A DNA stretch of 26,306 bases, taken from Tubulinosema ratisbonensis. Its lineage: Eukaryota; Microsporidia; Tubulinosematidae. The translations under genes were made by a program, and so were the position numbers. The stretch spans positions 9,584 through 35,889 of the forward strand of contig RCSS01000401.1 of assembly GCA_004000155.1 (NCBI GenBank), read 5' to 3'. The notes beneath the pieces were generated by a model that was given only the letters and a program-made list of their open reading frames with translations, did no database searches and was not told the origin of the DNA. Below, in pieces: positions 1 to 7,581 of the stretch (positions are counted from its first letter, which is position 1; each line of letters begins with the position of its first letter).

Positions 1-2
1 AA

Positions 3-1301
3 GCTTTAAAAAATTTAAAATTTTCAGAATTAACAGAAGTTCAAAAAGAAACAATCCCATTACTTTCTTCTAAGAATGATTTACTTGTTTTAGCACCAAC
101 TGGTACTGGTAAAACTTATGCATTTTTACTTCCCATGTTACAATTAAAAGAACCATTTTCTGGGTTGATAGTTGTTCCTACAAGAGAATTAGCNTTGCAA
201 ATTAAAACATTCTACGATGCTTTAAACACACAAAATAAATGTGTGGCTGTATACGGTGGTAAATTGACCAGTGATGATTTAGAAGCTTTAAATTGTAATC
301 CTACAATTGTGATTGGCACTCCTGGAAGATTATTAGAAATTTGTGAAAAAAAGAACATTTTTAAAAAATTAGAATTTTTAATTTTAGACGAAGCTGATAA
401 ATTATTTCAGCTTGGTTTTTTAAATACCATTCTTAAAATTATTTCATATTTAAATGAAAAAAGAACCACTGCTTTATTCTCAGCCACTTTGAATGTTGAT
501 TTCTCTCCTATAAAAATGATTAACCCCAAAATAATAAACATTATCAAGAAATATGACATTGAATTGTATTTTTCTAAGGTTACAGGAATAGAAAAACTTA
601 GTTTACTTCACAATTTGTTAAGTTGTGGTAATAAAATAATTGTTTTTTTCTCAACCTGTGCTTGTGTTGATTTTTTTCATTCACTTTTTACAAAACTAAA
701 TTTTAAAATTTCAAAAATACATGGAAAAATGAAGCAAAATGAACGAGAAATGGTGTACCAAAATTATCAAATACTCTTTTCTACTGATTTAGCTGCCAGA
801 GGAATAGATTTTAAGGATGTACATACAGTAATTCACTTCGATACCCCCGTAGATCCATCTAATTTTATTCATAGAAGTGGTAGAACAGGAAGAAATGGCA
901 AAGAAGGAAGGGTTATTCTTTTTTTAAACAACAACGAAGAGAAATACATAAATTATTTAGAAGTTAAAAAAATACCAATCTTAGAATTAACAGATAAATT
1001 TAGCACAGAATTTAATTATAATTTTTTTAAAAATATTATTGACGATGAAATATTAAGTTTGTCTGTGAAAGCATTTGTTTCTTTTATTAGATCTTATAAG
1101 GAACATATACTTAAATATATTTTAAATTATAAAGAATTAGATTATAATAAATTAATACAAATGTATTTTCTTAAAAAAGTGCCTAGGATGGATGAACTGT
1201 CAAATGTTAAATTTGATAATTTTAAAAAAATTAGAAAAAATAATAAAAAATCAAGCATAAAAATTAACAAGGAAAACAAAAAGAAATTTAAAAATAAATA
1301 A
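3..1301 (+). CDS. SPB4: DEAD-box ATP-dependent RNA helicase Spb4 (DDX55), 5'-truncated
   Basis: Nucleolar RNA helicase of 60S ribosomal subunit assembly. The reading frame is open from base 3, 44 codons before the first internal ATG (135), so the true start lies outside the window. About 432 residues are visible. In order: Q motif (LTEVQKETIP, about residues 10-19), Walker A APTGTGKT (31-38), PTREL (59-63), TPGRL, DEAD (about 129-132), SAT, DLAARGIDF and HRSGRTGR (about 290-297). The Spb4 assignment rests on the C-terminal extension: SVKAFVSFIRSYKEH, then KELDYNKLIQMYFLKKVPRMDEL, closely resembles the DUF4217 region of Spb4/DDX55 (AFVSYVR..., LRLPKMPEL). The tail is lysine-rich. One N (194) leaves one residue after PTREL unknown. 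It converges on the Swi5-like gene with a 24-bp gap. The family is certain; the subfamily is well supported. Confidence 0.92.
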   Translation, partial: ALKNLKFSELTEVQKETIPLLSSKNDLLVLAPTGTGKTYAFLLPMLQLKEPFSGLIVVPTRELXLQIKTFYDALNTQNKCVAVYGGKLTSDDLEALNCNPTIVIGTPGRLLEICEKKNIFKKLEFLILDEADKLFQLGFLNTILKIISYLNEKRTTALFSATLNVDFSPIKMINPKIINIIKKYDIELYFSKVTGIEKLSLLHNLLSCGNKIIVFFSTCACVDFFHSLFTKLNFKISKIHGKMKQNEREMVYQNYQILFSTDLAARGIDFKDVHTVIHFDTPVDPSNFIHRSGRTGRNGKEGRVILFLNNNEEKYINYLEVKKIPILELTDKFSTEFNYNFFKNIIDDEILSLSVKAFVSFIRSYKEHILKYILNYKELDYNKLIQMYFLKKVPRMDELSNVKFDNFKKIRKNNKKSSIKINKENKKKFKNK

Positions 1302-1325
1302 AATTTTAATTTATGCTGCATAATT

Positions 1326-1691
1326 TTAATATTCCTCTTTTATTTCAAATATTTCATTGGCTTCTTTGATTGTGATTCCTTTTAAATCTGCTATTTTACC
1401 TATCATTGCTTGTCCAATATCCTTTAATTCGTTGTATTTGTTAAGTTTAGAAATAAAGTTTTTTATTTCTAAGTTAACGTCTTGTATTTCTAATTCTTTG
1501 GTTAATTTTTTTATTTCTTGGTCATAAAAAAGTGCTTTAATGTCTTCCAAGTCTTTTGACAAACAATAATAATCATCTTCAATCAGAGTTAAACATTCAT
1601 TTTCTAACAAAAAATCATAATTCAGTATTTTACTTTTGTGTATGATTGGATTTTTTGTCCAGTCATTAAAATATTCATTTTTTAAATTCAT
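1326..1691 (-). CDS. SWI5: Swi5/Sae3-like recombination mediator
   Basis: Protein of 121 aa. The C-terminal part (about residues 82-116) has the Swi5 signature: YNELKDIGQAMIGKIADLKG followed by a short helix ending EIFEI, matching the family pattern of HxYNEIKDxGQxLxGxxAxxxGVT. Residues about 48-84 are charged and probably coiled-coil, as in Swi5, where this region pairs with Sfr1. Swi5-Sfr1 (Sae3-Mei5 in budding yeast) stimulates Rad51/Dmc1 filaments in homologous recombination. The N-terminal 45 residues are not recognised. The start is the ATG preceded by AACC. It is divergent from KRE33 with only 33 bp between the two start codons, so the promoters must overlap. The family call comes from pattern recognition of a short motif, so it is good but not certain. 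Confidence 0.75.
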   Translation of the reverse strand: MNLKNEYFNDWTKNPIIHKSKILNYDFLLENECLTLIEDDYYCLSKDLEDIKALFYDQEIKKLTKELEIQDVNLEIKNFISKLNKYNELKDIGQAMIGKIADLKGITIKEANEIFEIKEEY

Positions 1692-1724
1692 GGTTTAAAA
1701 TAAAAAAAAAATAATTTAAATTTT

Positions 1725-3689
1725 ATGACAGCACAAATTGAAAGAGAAATTGTTTTTTTGCAATGTGAAAAAATTAACTTAAAAAAAATAAAATTTTCAG
1801 AAGATACTTGCTTAGTCTCTGAAAAGAAAGACTTTGTTAATTGTTATACTTACAAAGACATAGATAAATTACTTGGCAAAACTTACAAGAATATCATTTT
1901 TACTGATTTATATTTTCTTACTCCTAATTCCTTTTGTATAGCTGCCGGAGCAATCTCTACAGGCGGTAGTTTGATATTCCTAACTGATATTTCTTTAGAA
2001 AAACTTTCTGTGTCTAATTTTTACCTTCATATAACGTATTTTCGGTCACAAAATTTGTTTTTTAAAAGATTTTTTTTAATTTTTAAAAAATATTTTAAAG
2101 TTTATGCAATCGAGAATATTCTAGAAATAAACAAATTTTTAACAACTAAACAAGAAATTGAAATAAAAACAAATGATTTACAATCCAAAACAAAAGACCC
2201 TTCTTTTATTAAAGATTCTATTTTAAATTTTTTAGTTACCAATGACCAAAAAGAAGCCTTTTTAGAAATAATTGATAAAAAAAATAAATGTATTTTTATT
2301 ACTTCAGAACGGGGATGTGGCAAAACTTTTTTGTTAGGAGCTTTGACAGTTTTTTTTGTTTTAACAAAATACGAAAAAGTCGCAGTAATAAACTCTTCTG
2401 ACACCTTAATTTATGCCATAAAACAAATATTTAAAATTCTTAGCATAAATTATGATATAAGAAAAAATTCAATCAAACTCTTAGATTATTTTACCAAAGA
2501 AATTACCTTTTCTAATGGTGAAATATACATTGTAGATGAAGCAGCCACTTTATCAATAACTAAAGTAGCTGAGTTAACAAAGTTTAAAAGCATATTTGCT
2601 ACAACAGAACATGGTTACGAAGGCAGTGGAAAGGCATTGACACATAAAATTTTGATAAAAAAAGAAATTAAAAAAATGAAGTTAAATGAAATTATAAGAC
2701 ACTGTCAAAATGACAAACTACAAAATTTTATAAACGAAGTTTTTTTATTTAATGTCAAAATGAAAGAAATTTATGAATTTGACGAACCGCATGAATTGAA
2801 ACATTTATCTAAGAATGATTTATTTAACAATGAAAGTTTACTAAAAGAAGTATTTTCTTTACTTTTAAATGAACACTACAGAAGTAACCCCGACGAAATG
2901 ATGTTTATTTTAGATTCTTGTTTTACAGAAGTAACACTTTTAATGAAGAATGAAGATGTCATAGGTGTTTTAGTTTATGTCATAGAAGAAATGTGTGATA
3001 AAAATAATAAAACAGGAAATTTAATCAATAATTTAATGAATGAAAAGTATTTTTTACCTCATTTTACCAATAAAGGAATAAGAATCTTTAGATTAGTCAT
3101 TCATCCTTCTTTTAGAAAAAGAGGGTTAGGTAAAGTATTAGTTAATAATTTTATTAACTTCATGCAAGAATATGATTTTATTGGAGTATCCTTTTCTATT
3201 TCACATGATTTATTAATTTTTTGGCAAAAATGCAAATTTTTTCCATTTTACCTCTCAAAAAAAGAATCAGAAAAAACAGGTAATTTTAATTTAATTATGA
3301 TATACAATTTAAAAATACCTTATTTTTTTACAGAATTCTTTAATAATTTATATTTTTCATTTAGAAAATTAAACAGTGTAATTATTTTACAATTAATTTG
3401 TAATTTTAAAGAAAAATTTAATAAATTAATAAAATTTAATTCGTTTGAAAAAATTAAAATAAAGAAATTTTTAGAAAATTCCACTGACCCTAACAAAGTA
3501 ATAGAATTTTTACCAAGAATAGCAGAGAATGATTTATTTAATGATCAATTAGGATTGTTAGAAAGACTACTTTTAATTAAGGTAGGGTTATTAAGATATT
3601 CTTTTTATGAGTTTTGTGATGAAATTAATTTACCAGTTAAAAATTTAACAAGTATTTTAAAAAGTATTTTTAAAATATTTGATAATTAA
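1725..3689 (+). CDS. KRE33: RNA cytidine acetyltransferase Kre33/NAT10 (reduced)
   Basis: Nucleolar ATP-dependent enzyme that makes N4-acetylcytidine in 18S rRNA and some tRNAs and acts in the 90S pre-ribosome. The helicase-like part shows Walker A SERGCGKT (194-201), Walker B IVDEA (269-273), and the family motif HGYEGSGKALTHKI (about 297-309; NGYEGTGRSLSLKL in relatives). LLNEHYRSNPDEMMFILDS (about 380-398) precedes the GNAT acetyltransferase domain, with GIRIFRLVIHP and the acetyl-CoA loop RKRGLGK (464-470). VSFSISHDLLIFWQKCKFFP (about 488-507) and a tRNA-binding-like C-terminal region follow. At 654 aa it is much shorter than yeast or human proteins (about 1025-1056 aa). The loss is in the N-terminal region and the basic C-terminal tail, and the catalytic motifs are kept. 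Its stop lies 50 bp from that of the convergent proteasome gene. Confidence 0.95.
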   Translation: MTAQIEREIVFLQCEKINLKKIKFSEDTCLVSEKKDFVNCYTYKDIDKLLGKTYKNIIFTDLYFLTPNSFCIAAGAISTGGSLIFLTDISLEKLSVSNFYLHITYFRSQNLFFKRFFLIFKKYFKVYAIENILEINKFLTTKQEIEIKTNDLQSKTKDPSFIKDSILNFLVTNDQKEAFLEIIDKKNKCIFITSERGCGKTFLLGALTVFFVLTKYEKVAVINSSDTLIYAIKQIFKILSINYDIRKNSIKLLDYFTKEITFSNGEIYIVDEAATLSITKVAELTKFKSIFATTEHGYEGSGKALTHKILIKKEIKKMKLNEIIRHCQNDKLQNFINEVFLFNVKMKEIYEFDEPHELKHLSKNDLFNNESLLKEVFSLLLNEHYRSNPDEMMFILDSCFTEVTLLMKNEDVIGVLVYVIEEMCDKNNKTGNLINNLMNEKYFLPHFTNKGIRIFRLVIHPSFRKRGLGKVLVNNFINFMQEYDFIGVSFSISHDLLIFWQKCKFFPFYLSKKESEKTGNFNLIMIYNLKIPYFFTEFFNNLYFSFRKLNSVIILQLICNFKEKFNKLIKFNSFEKIKIKKFLENSTDPNKVIEFLPRIAENDLFNDQLGLLERLLLIKVGLLRYSFYEFCDEINLPVKNLTSILKSIFKIFDN

Positions 3690-3739
3690 AATTTACAGAT
3701 ATTTTTAAAATAAATATTATTAATTAAGAAATCATTATT

Positions 3740-4447
3740 TTATTTATCAGCCACTCTTTGTAAAAGTAAATCTACTTCTTGGTTGGTAAATTCTTTTAAC
3801 TGTAACCCTCTTTCTAAAACATAAACACTTATATCATTTGGACTGACATCTTCTCCTATTGCTTGTAATAATCCTTCAGTGATTACTTCTTGTAATTCTG
3901 AATCATTTAAATTTACATTGTAATTCTTTTCAAGAAAAGAATTCACTCTGCCATTTTTTATACCCATCCCTAAAGCATAATAAGGATAATGTATAGCAGA
4001 GACATCAGTGTAATAAATTGAAGGAATATTATTATCAAAGCCAAACAAAGCTAAAGAAAAACACAATGGTCTACTACCTGATTCTTGTATTACTTTCTGT
4101 GCCTTATCTGCTATGTTTAATGATAAAATATCAGGTGTTACTTCAATACCTAACTCATATTCTCTGTTAGCATGAATCTCTTTTGCTTTTATAATAATAT
4201 TATCAACATCATAGTGTAACCCTGTGGATGCACCATAAATTGTATTGGTTATTTTGAAAATATTTGTTGGTTGCTCATCCAAAAGCTTTGATTTAAAGAT
4301 TTTTTTTGTTGCACAGACAATTGAGTTTTTGTTTCTGCCTATTACAACTGGGTTACTTCCGTTTAGTGCTTCTAAAGCGTATTCTACTTGTAAGATTTTA
4401 CCTTCTTTGTTGAAAATACAAAATATTTCTTGTTCAATGTCATTCAT
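3740..4447 (-). CDS. SCL1: 20S proteasome subunit alpha type 1 (PSMA6-like)
   Basis: Structural alpha-ring subunit of the 20S proteasome. The alpha signature is seen at residues 16-27 (GKILQVEYALEA). An N-terminal helix replaces the catalytic threonine of beta subunits. Several segments best fit alpha1: KSKLLDEQPTNIFKIT (DKLLDSSTVTHLFKIT in human PSMA6), TPDILSLNIADKAQ followed by SRPL, and the C-terminus EVDLLLQRVADK (EIDAHLVALAERD). Length 235 aa, slightly under the usual 246. The canonical YDxxITIFSPEGR start is worn down to EQEIFCIFNKEGK. On the coding strand the ATG is preceded by CCCTGA, the microsporidian C-rich start signal. The alpha family is certain; the subunit number is likely rather than proved. 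Confidence 0.9.
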   Translation of the reverse strand: MNDIEQEIFCIFNKEGKILQVEYALEALNGSNPVVIGRNKNSIVCATKKIFKSKLLDEQPTNIFKITNTIYGASTGLHYDVDNIIIKAKEIHANREYELGIEVTPDILSLNIADKAQKVIQESGSRPLCFSLALFGFDNNIPSIYYTDVSAIHYPYYALGMGIKNGRVNSFLEKNYNVNLNDSELQEVITEGLLQAIGEDVSPNDISVYVLERGLQLKEFTNQEVDLLLQRVADK

Positions 4448-4450
4448 TCA

Positions 4451-4453
4451 GGG
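4451..4453 (-). promoter_or_regulatory. CCC start-proximal motif of SCL1
   Basis: GGG on the + strand reads CCC on the coding strand, 3 bases before the ATG (4447-4445). It stands out in an intergenic region made almost only of A and T. C triplets next to start codons are a described feature of microsporidian genes. Here the function is inferred from position only. Confidence 0.5.
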
Positions 4454-4524
4454 TTTTTATTTATTTCTAAATAAAAAATTAAAAAATAAATTAAAAAAAT
4501 AAAATTTAATTTAAAAATGTAAAT

Positions 4525-5070
4525 TTATTTTTCTGACACTGCTTTGATAAACAAATTAACTTCTTCTATTTCTTCCACACCATCAAAATATGCTATAAAG
4601 TTATTCCTAAACAGTGCATTCTTCTGGTAAAGCTTCTTAAACACGTCAAGTGAATAAAATTCATGCATACTAAAAAAATTATGGGTACATTGATCTAACA
4701 CTTTAAATTGCTTAAAATACTTTTGCAGTGGCATCAAAAAGAAAGCCAAATGGCTTGGTGCAAATAAATCCAATTTATATTTCAATAACAAATATTCTAA
4801 ATAAAATTCAAATGACTCTTCTTGTAAATACTTGTATAAATTTAATAATTCTTTATGTATTTTAATTTTAAATTCATGCAATTCAGTTTGTTTTAAATGT
4901 TCTGGATTTAATTCAGAATATTCTTCTAAAAAAAGAGAAGGAAAGGTGATTTGTTCTAACAATACTTCTGTGTCACACTCTAAATTCTCCAAAAAAGATA
5001 TTTTTGGCTTATAACTTAGCTCAGATGTTTTTTTTAATTTTTTCAATTCATTTAATTTTTCTCTTAGCAT
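4525..5070 (-). CDS. hypothetical protein, 181 aa, helical
   Basis: Uninterrupted ORF with codon use like its neighbours, filling the space between the proteasome gene (77 bp away) and NIP7. I do not recognise the family. The N-terminal 25 residues are charged and lysine-rich (REKLNELKKLKKTSEL). The rest is predicted to be mostly helical with many Leu, Phe, Tyr and Glu and no convincing membrane segment. A central region about residues 75-150 has clusters such as YKYLQEESFEFYLEYLLLKYK and HLAFFLMPLQKYFKQF, which could be an alpha-helical repeat. No cysteine ligand sets, nucleotide-binding loop or signal peptide are visible. Many neighbours are ribosome-assembly factors, so a diverged factor of that kind is possible, but this is only context. 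Confidence 0.75.
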   Translation of the reverse strand: MLREKLNELKKLKKTSELSYKPKISFLENLECDTEVLLEQITFPSLFLEEYSELNPEHLKQTELHEFKIKIHKELLNLYKYLQEESFEFYLEYLLLKYKLDLFAPSHLAFFLMPLQKYFKQFKVLDQCTHNFFSMHEFYSLDVFKKLYQKNALFRNNFIAYFDGVEEIEEVNLFIKAVSEK

Positions 5071-5104
5071 AAATTAATGGCATAAAAAAAATTAAAAAAA
5101 AATA

Positions 5105-5107
5105 CCC
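5105..5107 (+). promoter_or_regulatory. CCC motif abutting the ATG of a 33-aa ORF
   Basis: The triplet CCC directly precedes the ATG at 5108 inside an A-rich spacer. The same CCC-ATG arrangement is found at PWP2 (17622-17625). It is the main reason to take the tiny downstream ORF seriously. Confidence 0.4.
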
Positions 5108-5209
5108 ATGAAAAAAGAAAAATTTATAAAAAAATATTTACAGAAATCAGAGAAATTAAAAAGAAGAAAAAAACTTTTGAATGAAATTAGAAAATTAGCA
5201 GAAGAATAA
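5108..5209 (+). CDS. possible small basic protein, 33 aa
   Basis: A 34-codon ORF (stop included) sits in the 144-bp gap between two minus-strand genes and ends 5 bp before the end of NIP7. It starts MKKEKFIKKYLQ, has a basic middle (KLKRRKKL) and ends NEIRKLAEE, so it would be a single charged amphipathic helix. Support: CCC immediately before the ATG, as in clear genes here, and a tight fit between neighbours in a block where little DNA is unused. Against: it is very short, lysine-rich ORFs arise easily in A-rich DNA, and I recognise no family. It does not match eL41, the only comparably short basic ribosomal protein I considered. Confidence 0.4.
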   Translation: MKKEKFIKKYLQKSEKLKRRKKLLNEIRKLAEE

Positions 5210-5214
5210 ATTTA

Positions 5215-5745
5215 TTAAAGTAAAGTTTCATTTCTTATGTACTCACCAGTGTCAGCCTGGTTAACTACAACCAATGCTTTACCACTAGACTGAGAAATAT
5301 CACCTGAGCTACGAGCAGTAAGCCCAAATCCTAAAGGAGTGTCATTCTGGTTGTAAACAAATATTATTTGATTTATTGGCACGTTTTCTGATATTTTATG
5401 CATATGTGCTCTTATAATATTATTTTTATATAAAAAATTCATTTCAGCAGAACTTTTAATCCAAATTTTATGAATGGCATAAGGGCTTAGCAAATTTAAA
5501 GCAGTAACTGTGATTTTAAATTTGTCACTTCTGGTAAATTTTCCTATCTGACAGCCACAAGATGCAAGATTTTCTTTTTTTATTTGGTTTGTAAATTTGT
5601 ACATCTTTTTGCTGCATAAGAATACTCTTTTGTTTAGGAAGTATAACTCATTTTCTTCTGTGAGTAATTTGTTTGTATTTTCTCCAATAAAGCTGTTTAG
5701 CTTTGTTAAGACTTTTTCTAATTCTTCTTTCTTAAGTTTTCTCAT
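5215..5745 (-). CDS. NIP7: 60S ribosome biogenesis factor Nip7 (PUA domain)
   Basis: RNA-binding factor of pre-60S particles, needed for 27S pre-rRNA processing. At 176 aa it is essentially full length (180-181 in yeast and human). The N-terminal domain (about 1-90) starts MRKLKKEELEKVLTKL and includes the block around residues 62-90 with GKFTRSDKFKITVTALNLL (human GKFTKTHKFRLHVTALDYL). The PUA domain (about 91-172) shows HKIWIKSSAEMNFLYKNNI, then PLGFG (137-141), and ends VVVNQADTGEYIRNE (159-173), the RNA-binding PUA signature. Human Nip7 has VVFHQADIGEYVRHE there. On the coding strand, CCTAA precedes the ATG. Together with SPB4 it makes two pre-60S factors in this block. Confidence 0.97.
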   Translation of the reverse strand: MRKLKKEELEKVLTKLNSFIGENTNKLLTEENELYFLNKRVFLCSKKMYKFTNQIKKENLASCGCQIGKFTRSDKFKITVTALNLLSPYAIHKIWIKSSAEMNFLYKNNIIRAHMHKISENVPINQIIFVYNQNDTPLGFGLTARSSGDISQSSGKALVVVNQADTGEYIRNETLL

Positions 5746-6249
5746 TTAGGATGAAAAAAATAAAAAATAATTTAAAATTAAAACTTTAAAATTTTTTTAG
5801 AAAATAAAATTAAAATAATAATTTATAAAATAATTTTATTTTAGAAAATGTTACAAGTATTATTATTTTATATATTTAATCAAAGCAAATAAAATTATAG
5901 TTTTACTTTGTGGTAGAGGTAAATTTTTGCATAAAAAAAAGATAAATAAATTTTATATATAAAATTTTAATATAAATATTATAATATACGAAAATTTAGA
6001 ATAATTATATGAATAGATAAAATTGAGAATAATAAATAAAAATGAACAAATATTTAAGTATTTTTTAAGGTAAAGAATTAAAATTCGATGTAATTTATTT
6101 TTAAAAATACATTTTAATGTTATTAATTAACATTTAATGCAAAAATACAATGAAAGTAAACAAAGAATTTAATAAAAGAAGGATATATTTTTGTAACCTT
6201 ATAAAAATAATTTATTTTTATTTTGATTTGAATGTCGATCCTGAAGTAT

Positions 6250-6425
6250 TTTTAAATTTACAGAGATTAACAAACCAAAGTGTAGTATCCTGATTTATTG
6301 ACTAGGTGCAATGGGTGTTTACATTAGGTATCCTGTGACAAAAGATCAAACAAATCTTTGTTGCTCCTCACCCCTTCAAAGAATAAAATATTTTTAAAAC
6401 AAATAAAGTAATCAACTTTTGATTT
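6250..6425 (+). ncRNA. candidate U2-like spliceosomal snRNA
   Basis: AAGTGTAGTATC at 6278-6289 is identical to the invariant branch-point recognition segment of U2 snRNA, and GUAGUA is the part that pairs with intron branch sites. The following sequence is GC-richer than its surroundings and can fold: GGGTG (6313-6317) pairs with CACCC (6369-6373), enclosing a hairpin built from ACAAAAGAT and ATCTTTGT. An Sm-like U-run (ATTTTTA) lies at about 6389-6396, followed by a 6-bp hairpin AATCAA-CTT-TTGATT (about 6410-6424). This order (branch-point segment, stem, Sm site, 3' stem) is that of U2. The 5' stem I and a clear stem IIa are not convincing, and no intron was seen in the window, so this is a tentative call with approximate ends. 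Confidence 0.3.
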
Positions 6426-6667
6426 CCACAAAATAATTTTTTAGGGTGATTTAAAAATATATACAAAATTTAGGTAAACTCTCATATTTGAAAGCTGAAA
6501 GATAGATAAGAAATACTATATTTTTATATAAAAGTCTTTAAATGGTTAATAAAATAACTTTTCATTTTCAAAATTAAAATGTGATTACTATCTTTTCTTG
6601 AGATATATGACCGGAATAATAAGTGTTTTTAAAAAATTTAGTTAATTTTTTGTTTATTTAAAATTCC

Positions 6668-6680
6668 TGCTCTGTTAGAC
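6668..6680. repeat. 13-bp direct repeat, left flank of repeat copy A
   Basis: TGCTCTGTTAGAC is identical to 6902-6914 and lies directly outside the T-run end of the element. It fits a target-site duplication made at insertion. Confidence 0.7.
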
Positions 6681-6901
6681 TTTTTTTTTGTTGCCTAGGG
6701 ATGGGAAATCCATACGGAGATCTTTTCGCTATACCTTCTTTATAAGAGTATTTTCACCTAGTCGACGGAAACATACGGTAAAATATGTTTCCAATGCTTA
6801 GGGATAGCTCAAGATACTGCGAGCCTTTACCGGCTAAAACCACCCCCGTGCACTCTATTGACTGCCTAAGTCTACCTTACCTTGCAGGCTTTGGTTACAG
6901 G
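6681..6901 (-). mobile_element. SINE-like retroposon, copy A (most complete)
   Basis: A 221-bp non-coding element, GC-richer than its surroundings, bounded by an exact 13-bp direct repeat. The left end is a run of nine T, so read on the minus strand the element ends in poly-A. It contains a perfect 9-bp hairpin, GGAAACATA (6767-6775) with TATGTTTCC (6784-6792), and a core at 6811-6892 that recurs at 15895-15977 and 22432-22515. On the minus strand, 6842-6830 reads TGGTTTTAGCCGG, which resembles a pol III A box with one extra base, but no B box (GGTTCRANNCC) was found. Poly-A end, flanking duplication and dispersed, variously shortened copies are the marks of a SINE-type retroposon. A transcribed structured RNA gene family is the alternative. 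Confidence 0.6.
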
Positions 6902-6914
6902 TGCTCTGTTAGAC
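6902..6914. repeat. 13-bp direct repeat, right flank of repeat copy A
   Basis: TGCTCTGTTAGAC, exact copy of 6668-6680, 234 bp downstream. Confidence 0.7.
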
Positions 6915-7062
6915 ATTGGTATTTTTTATTCAAAAAAATATAAAAAAAAATAAATTAGAAAATTAAGGTTTAGAACTCATGTCTAAAAGATTATGTTATA
7001 AAGATATAACAATAATATTTAAAGAAACTTAGTTTAATATTTAATTGTATAAAGATTTTTAT

Positions 7063-7190
7063 GTTGCCTAGGAATGAGAAGTCTTTTATAAATCTTTTGC
7101 TATTCCTTCTATATAAATTATAAGATTTTTTTAATAAGAAACAATTGGTAAAATATGTTTCAACATAACTAAGTTCAGTGCACGAAATGT
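7063..7190 (-). mobile_element. SINE-like repeat, copy B (shortened)
   Basis: Aligns with 6690-6803 of copy A: TTGCCTAGG-ATG-GAA at the left end, then CTTTTGCTATTCCTTCT, the hairpin GAAACA (7138-7143) with TGTTTC (7156-7161) and the conserved loop TTGGTAAAATA. The GC-rich core of copies A, C and D is missing. If the element reads on the minus strand, the missing part is the 5' end, as expected of incomplete reverse transcription. A T-run precedes it (7056-7060). No flanking duplication was found. Confidence 0.5.
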
Positions 7191-7581
7191 GAAACTTTCA
7201 TTTGTTACATAATTAAAATTATATTATTTTTGGTAAAAAAAGATCAGAATAATTATGTTTTTTTTAACTTAAAATATTACAAACTTAATTAATTAGTGAA
7301 TCTTCTAATATCATAGATTTTTAGTAAAAATCTCTATGTTTTTTGAAAAAATTTCAGAAAGAATTTCTAAACAAATAAATTTATCATTTATTTTTTAACA
7401 GCAAAAGAATGTAACTGTAATGATCTTTTAATATCTTTGATTTGATGTTAAAATATAAAACAGGTAAGACGTCTATATGACCAAATAGATGCCTAAAACA
7501 TTACGAAAAATATAAACAGTAAAAAAATACTATGGCTTACAACAATCTTATTAATAAAACCTGTACAAAGTCATTATTTGA

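Noticed and set aside
2102..2404. 100-codon ORF on the minus strand
   Set aside because: Lies wholly inside KRE33 on the opposite strand and overlaps its Walker A region; a shadow of a conserved gene.
4245..4502. 85-codon plus-strand ORF
   Set aside because: Opposite-strand shadow of the proteasome gene; no family resemblance.
4832..5014. 60-codon plus-strand ORF
   Set aside because: Antisense to the 181-aa hypothetical gene, cysteine- and serine-rich by chance.
6258..6275. ACAGAGA followed by TTAACA, similar to the U6 snRNA core
   Set aside because: The AGC triad and the rest of U6 are absent; if anything is here, the adjacent U2-like segment is the better reading.
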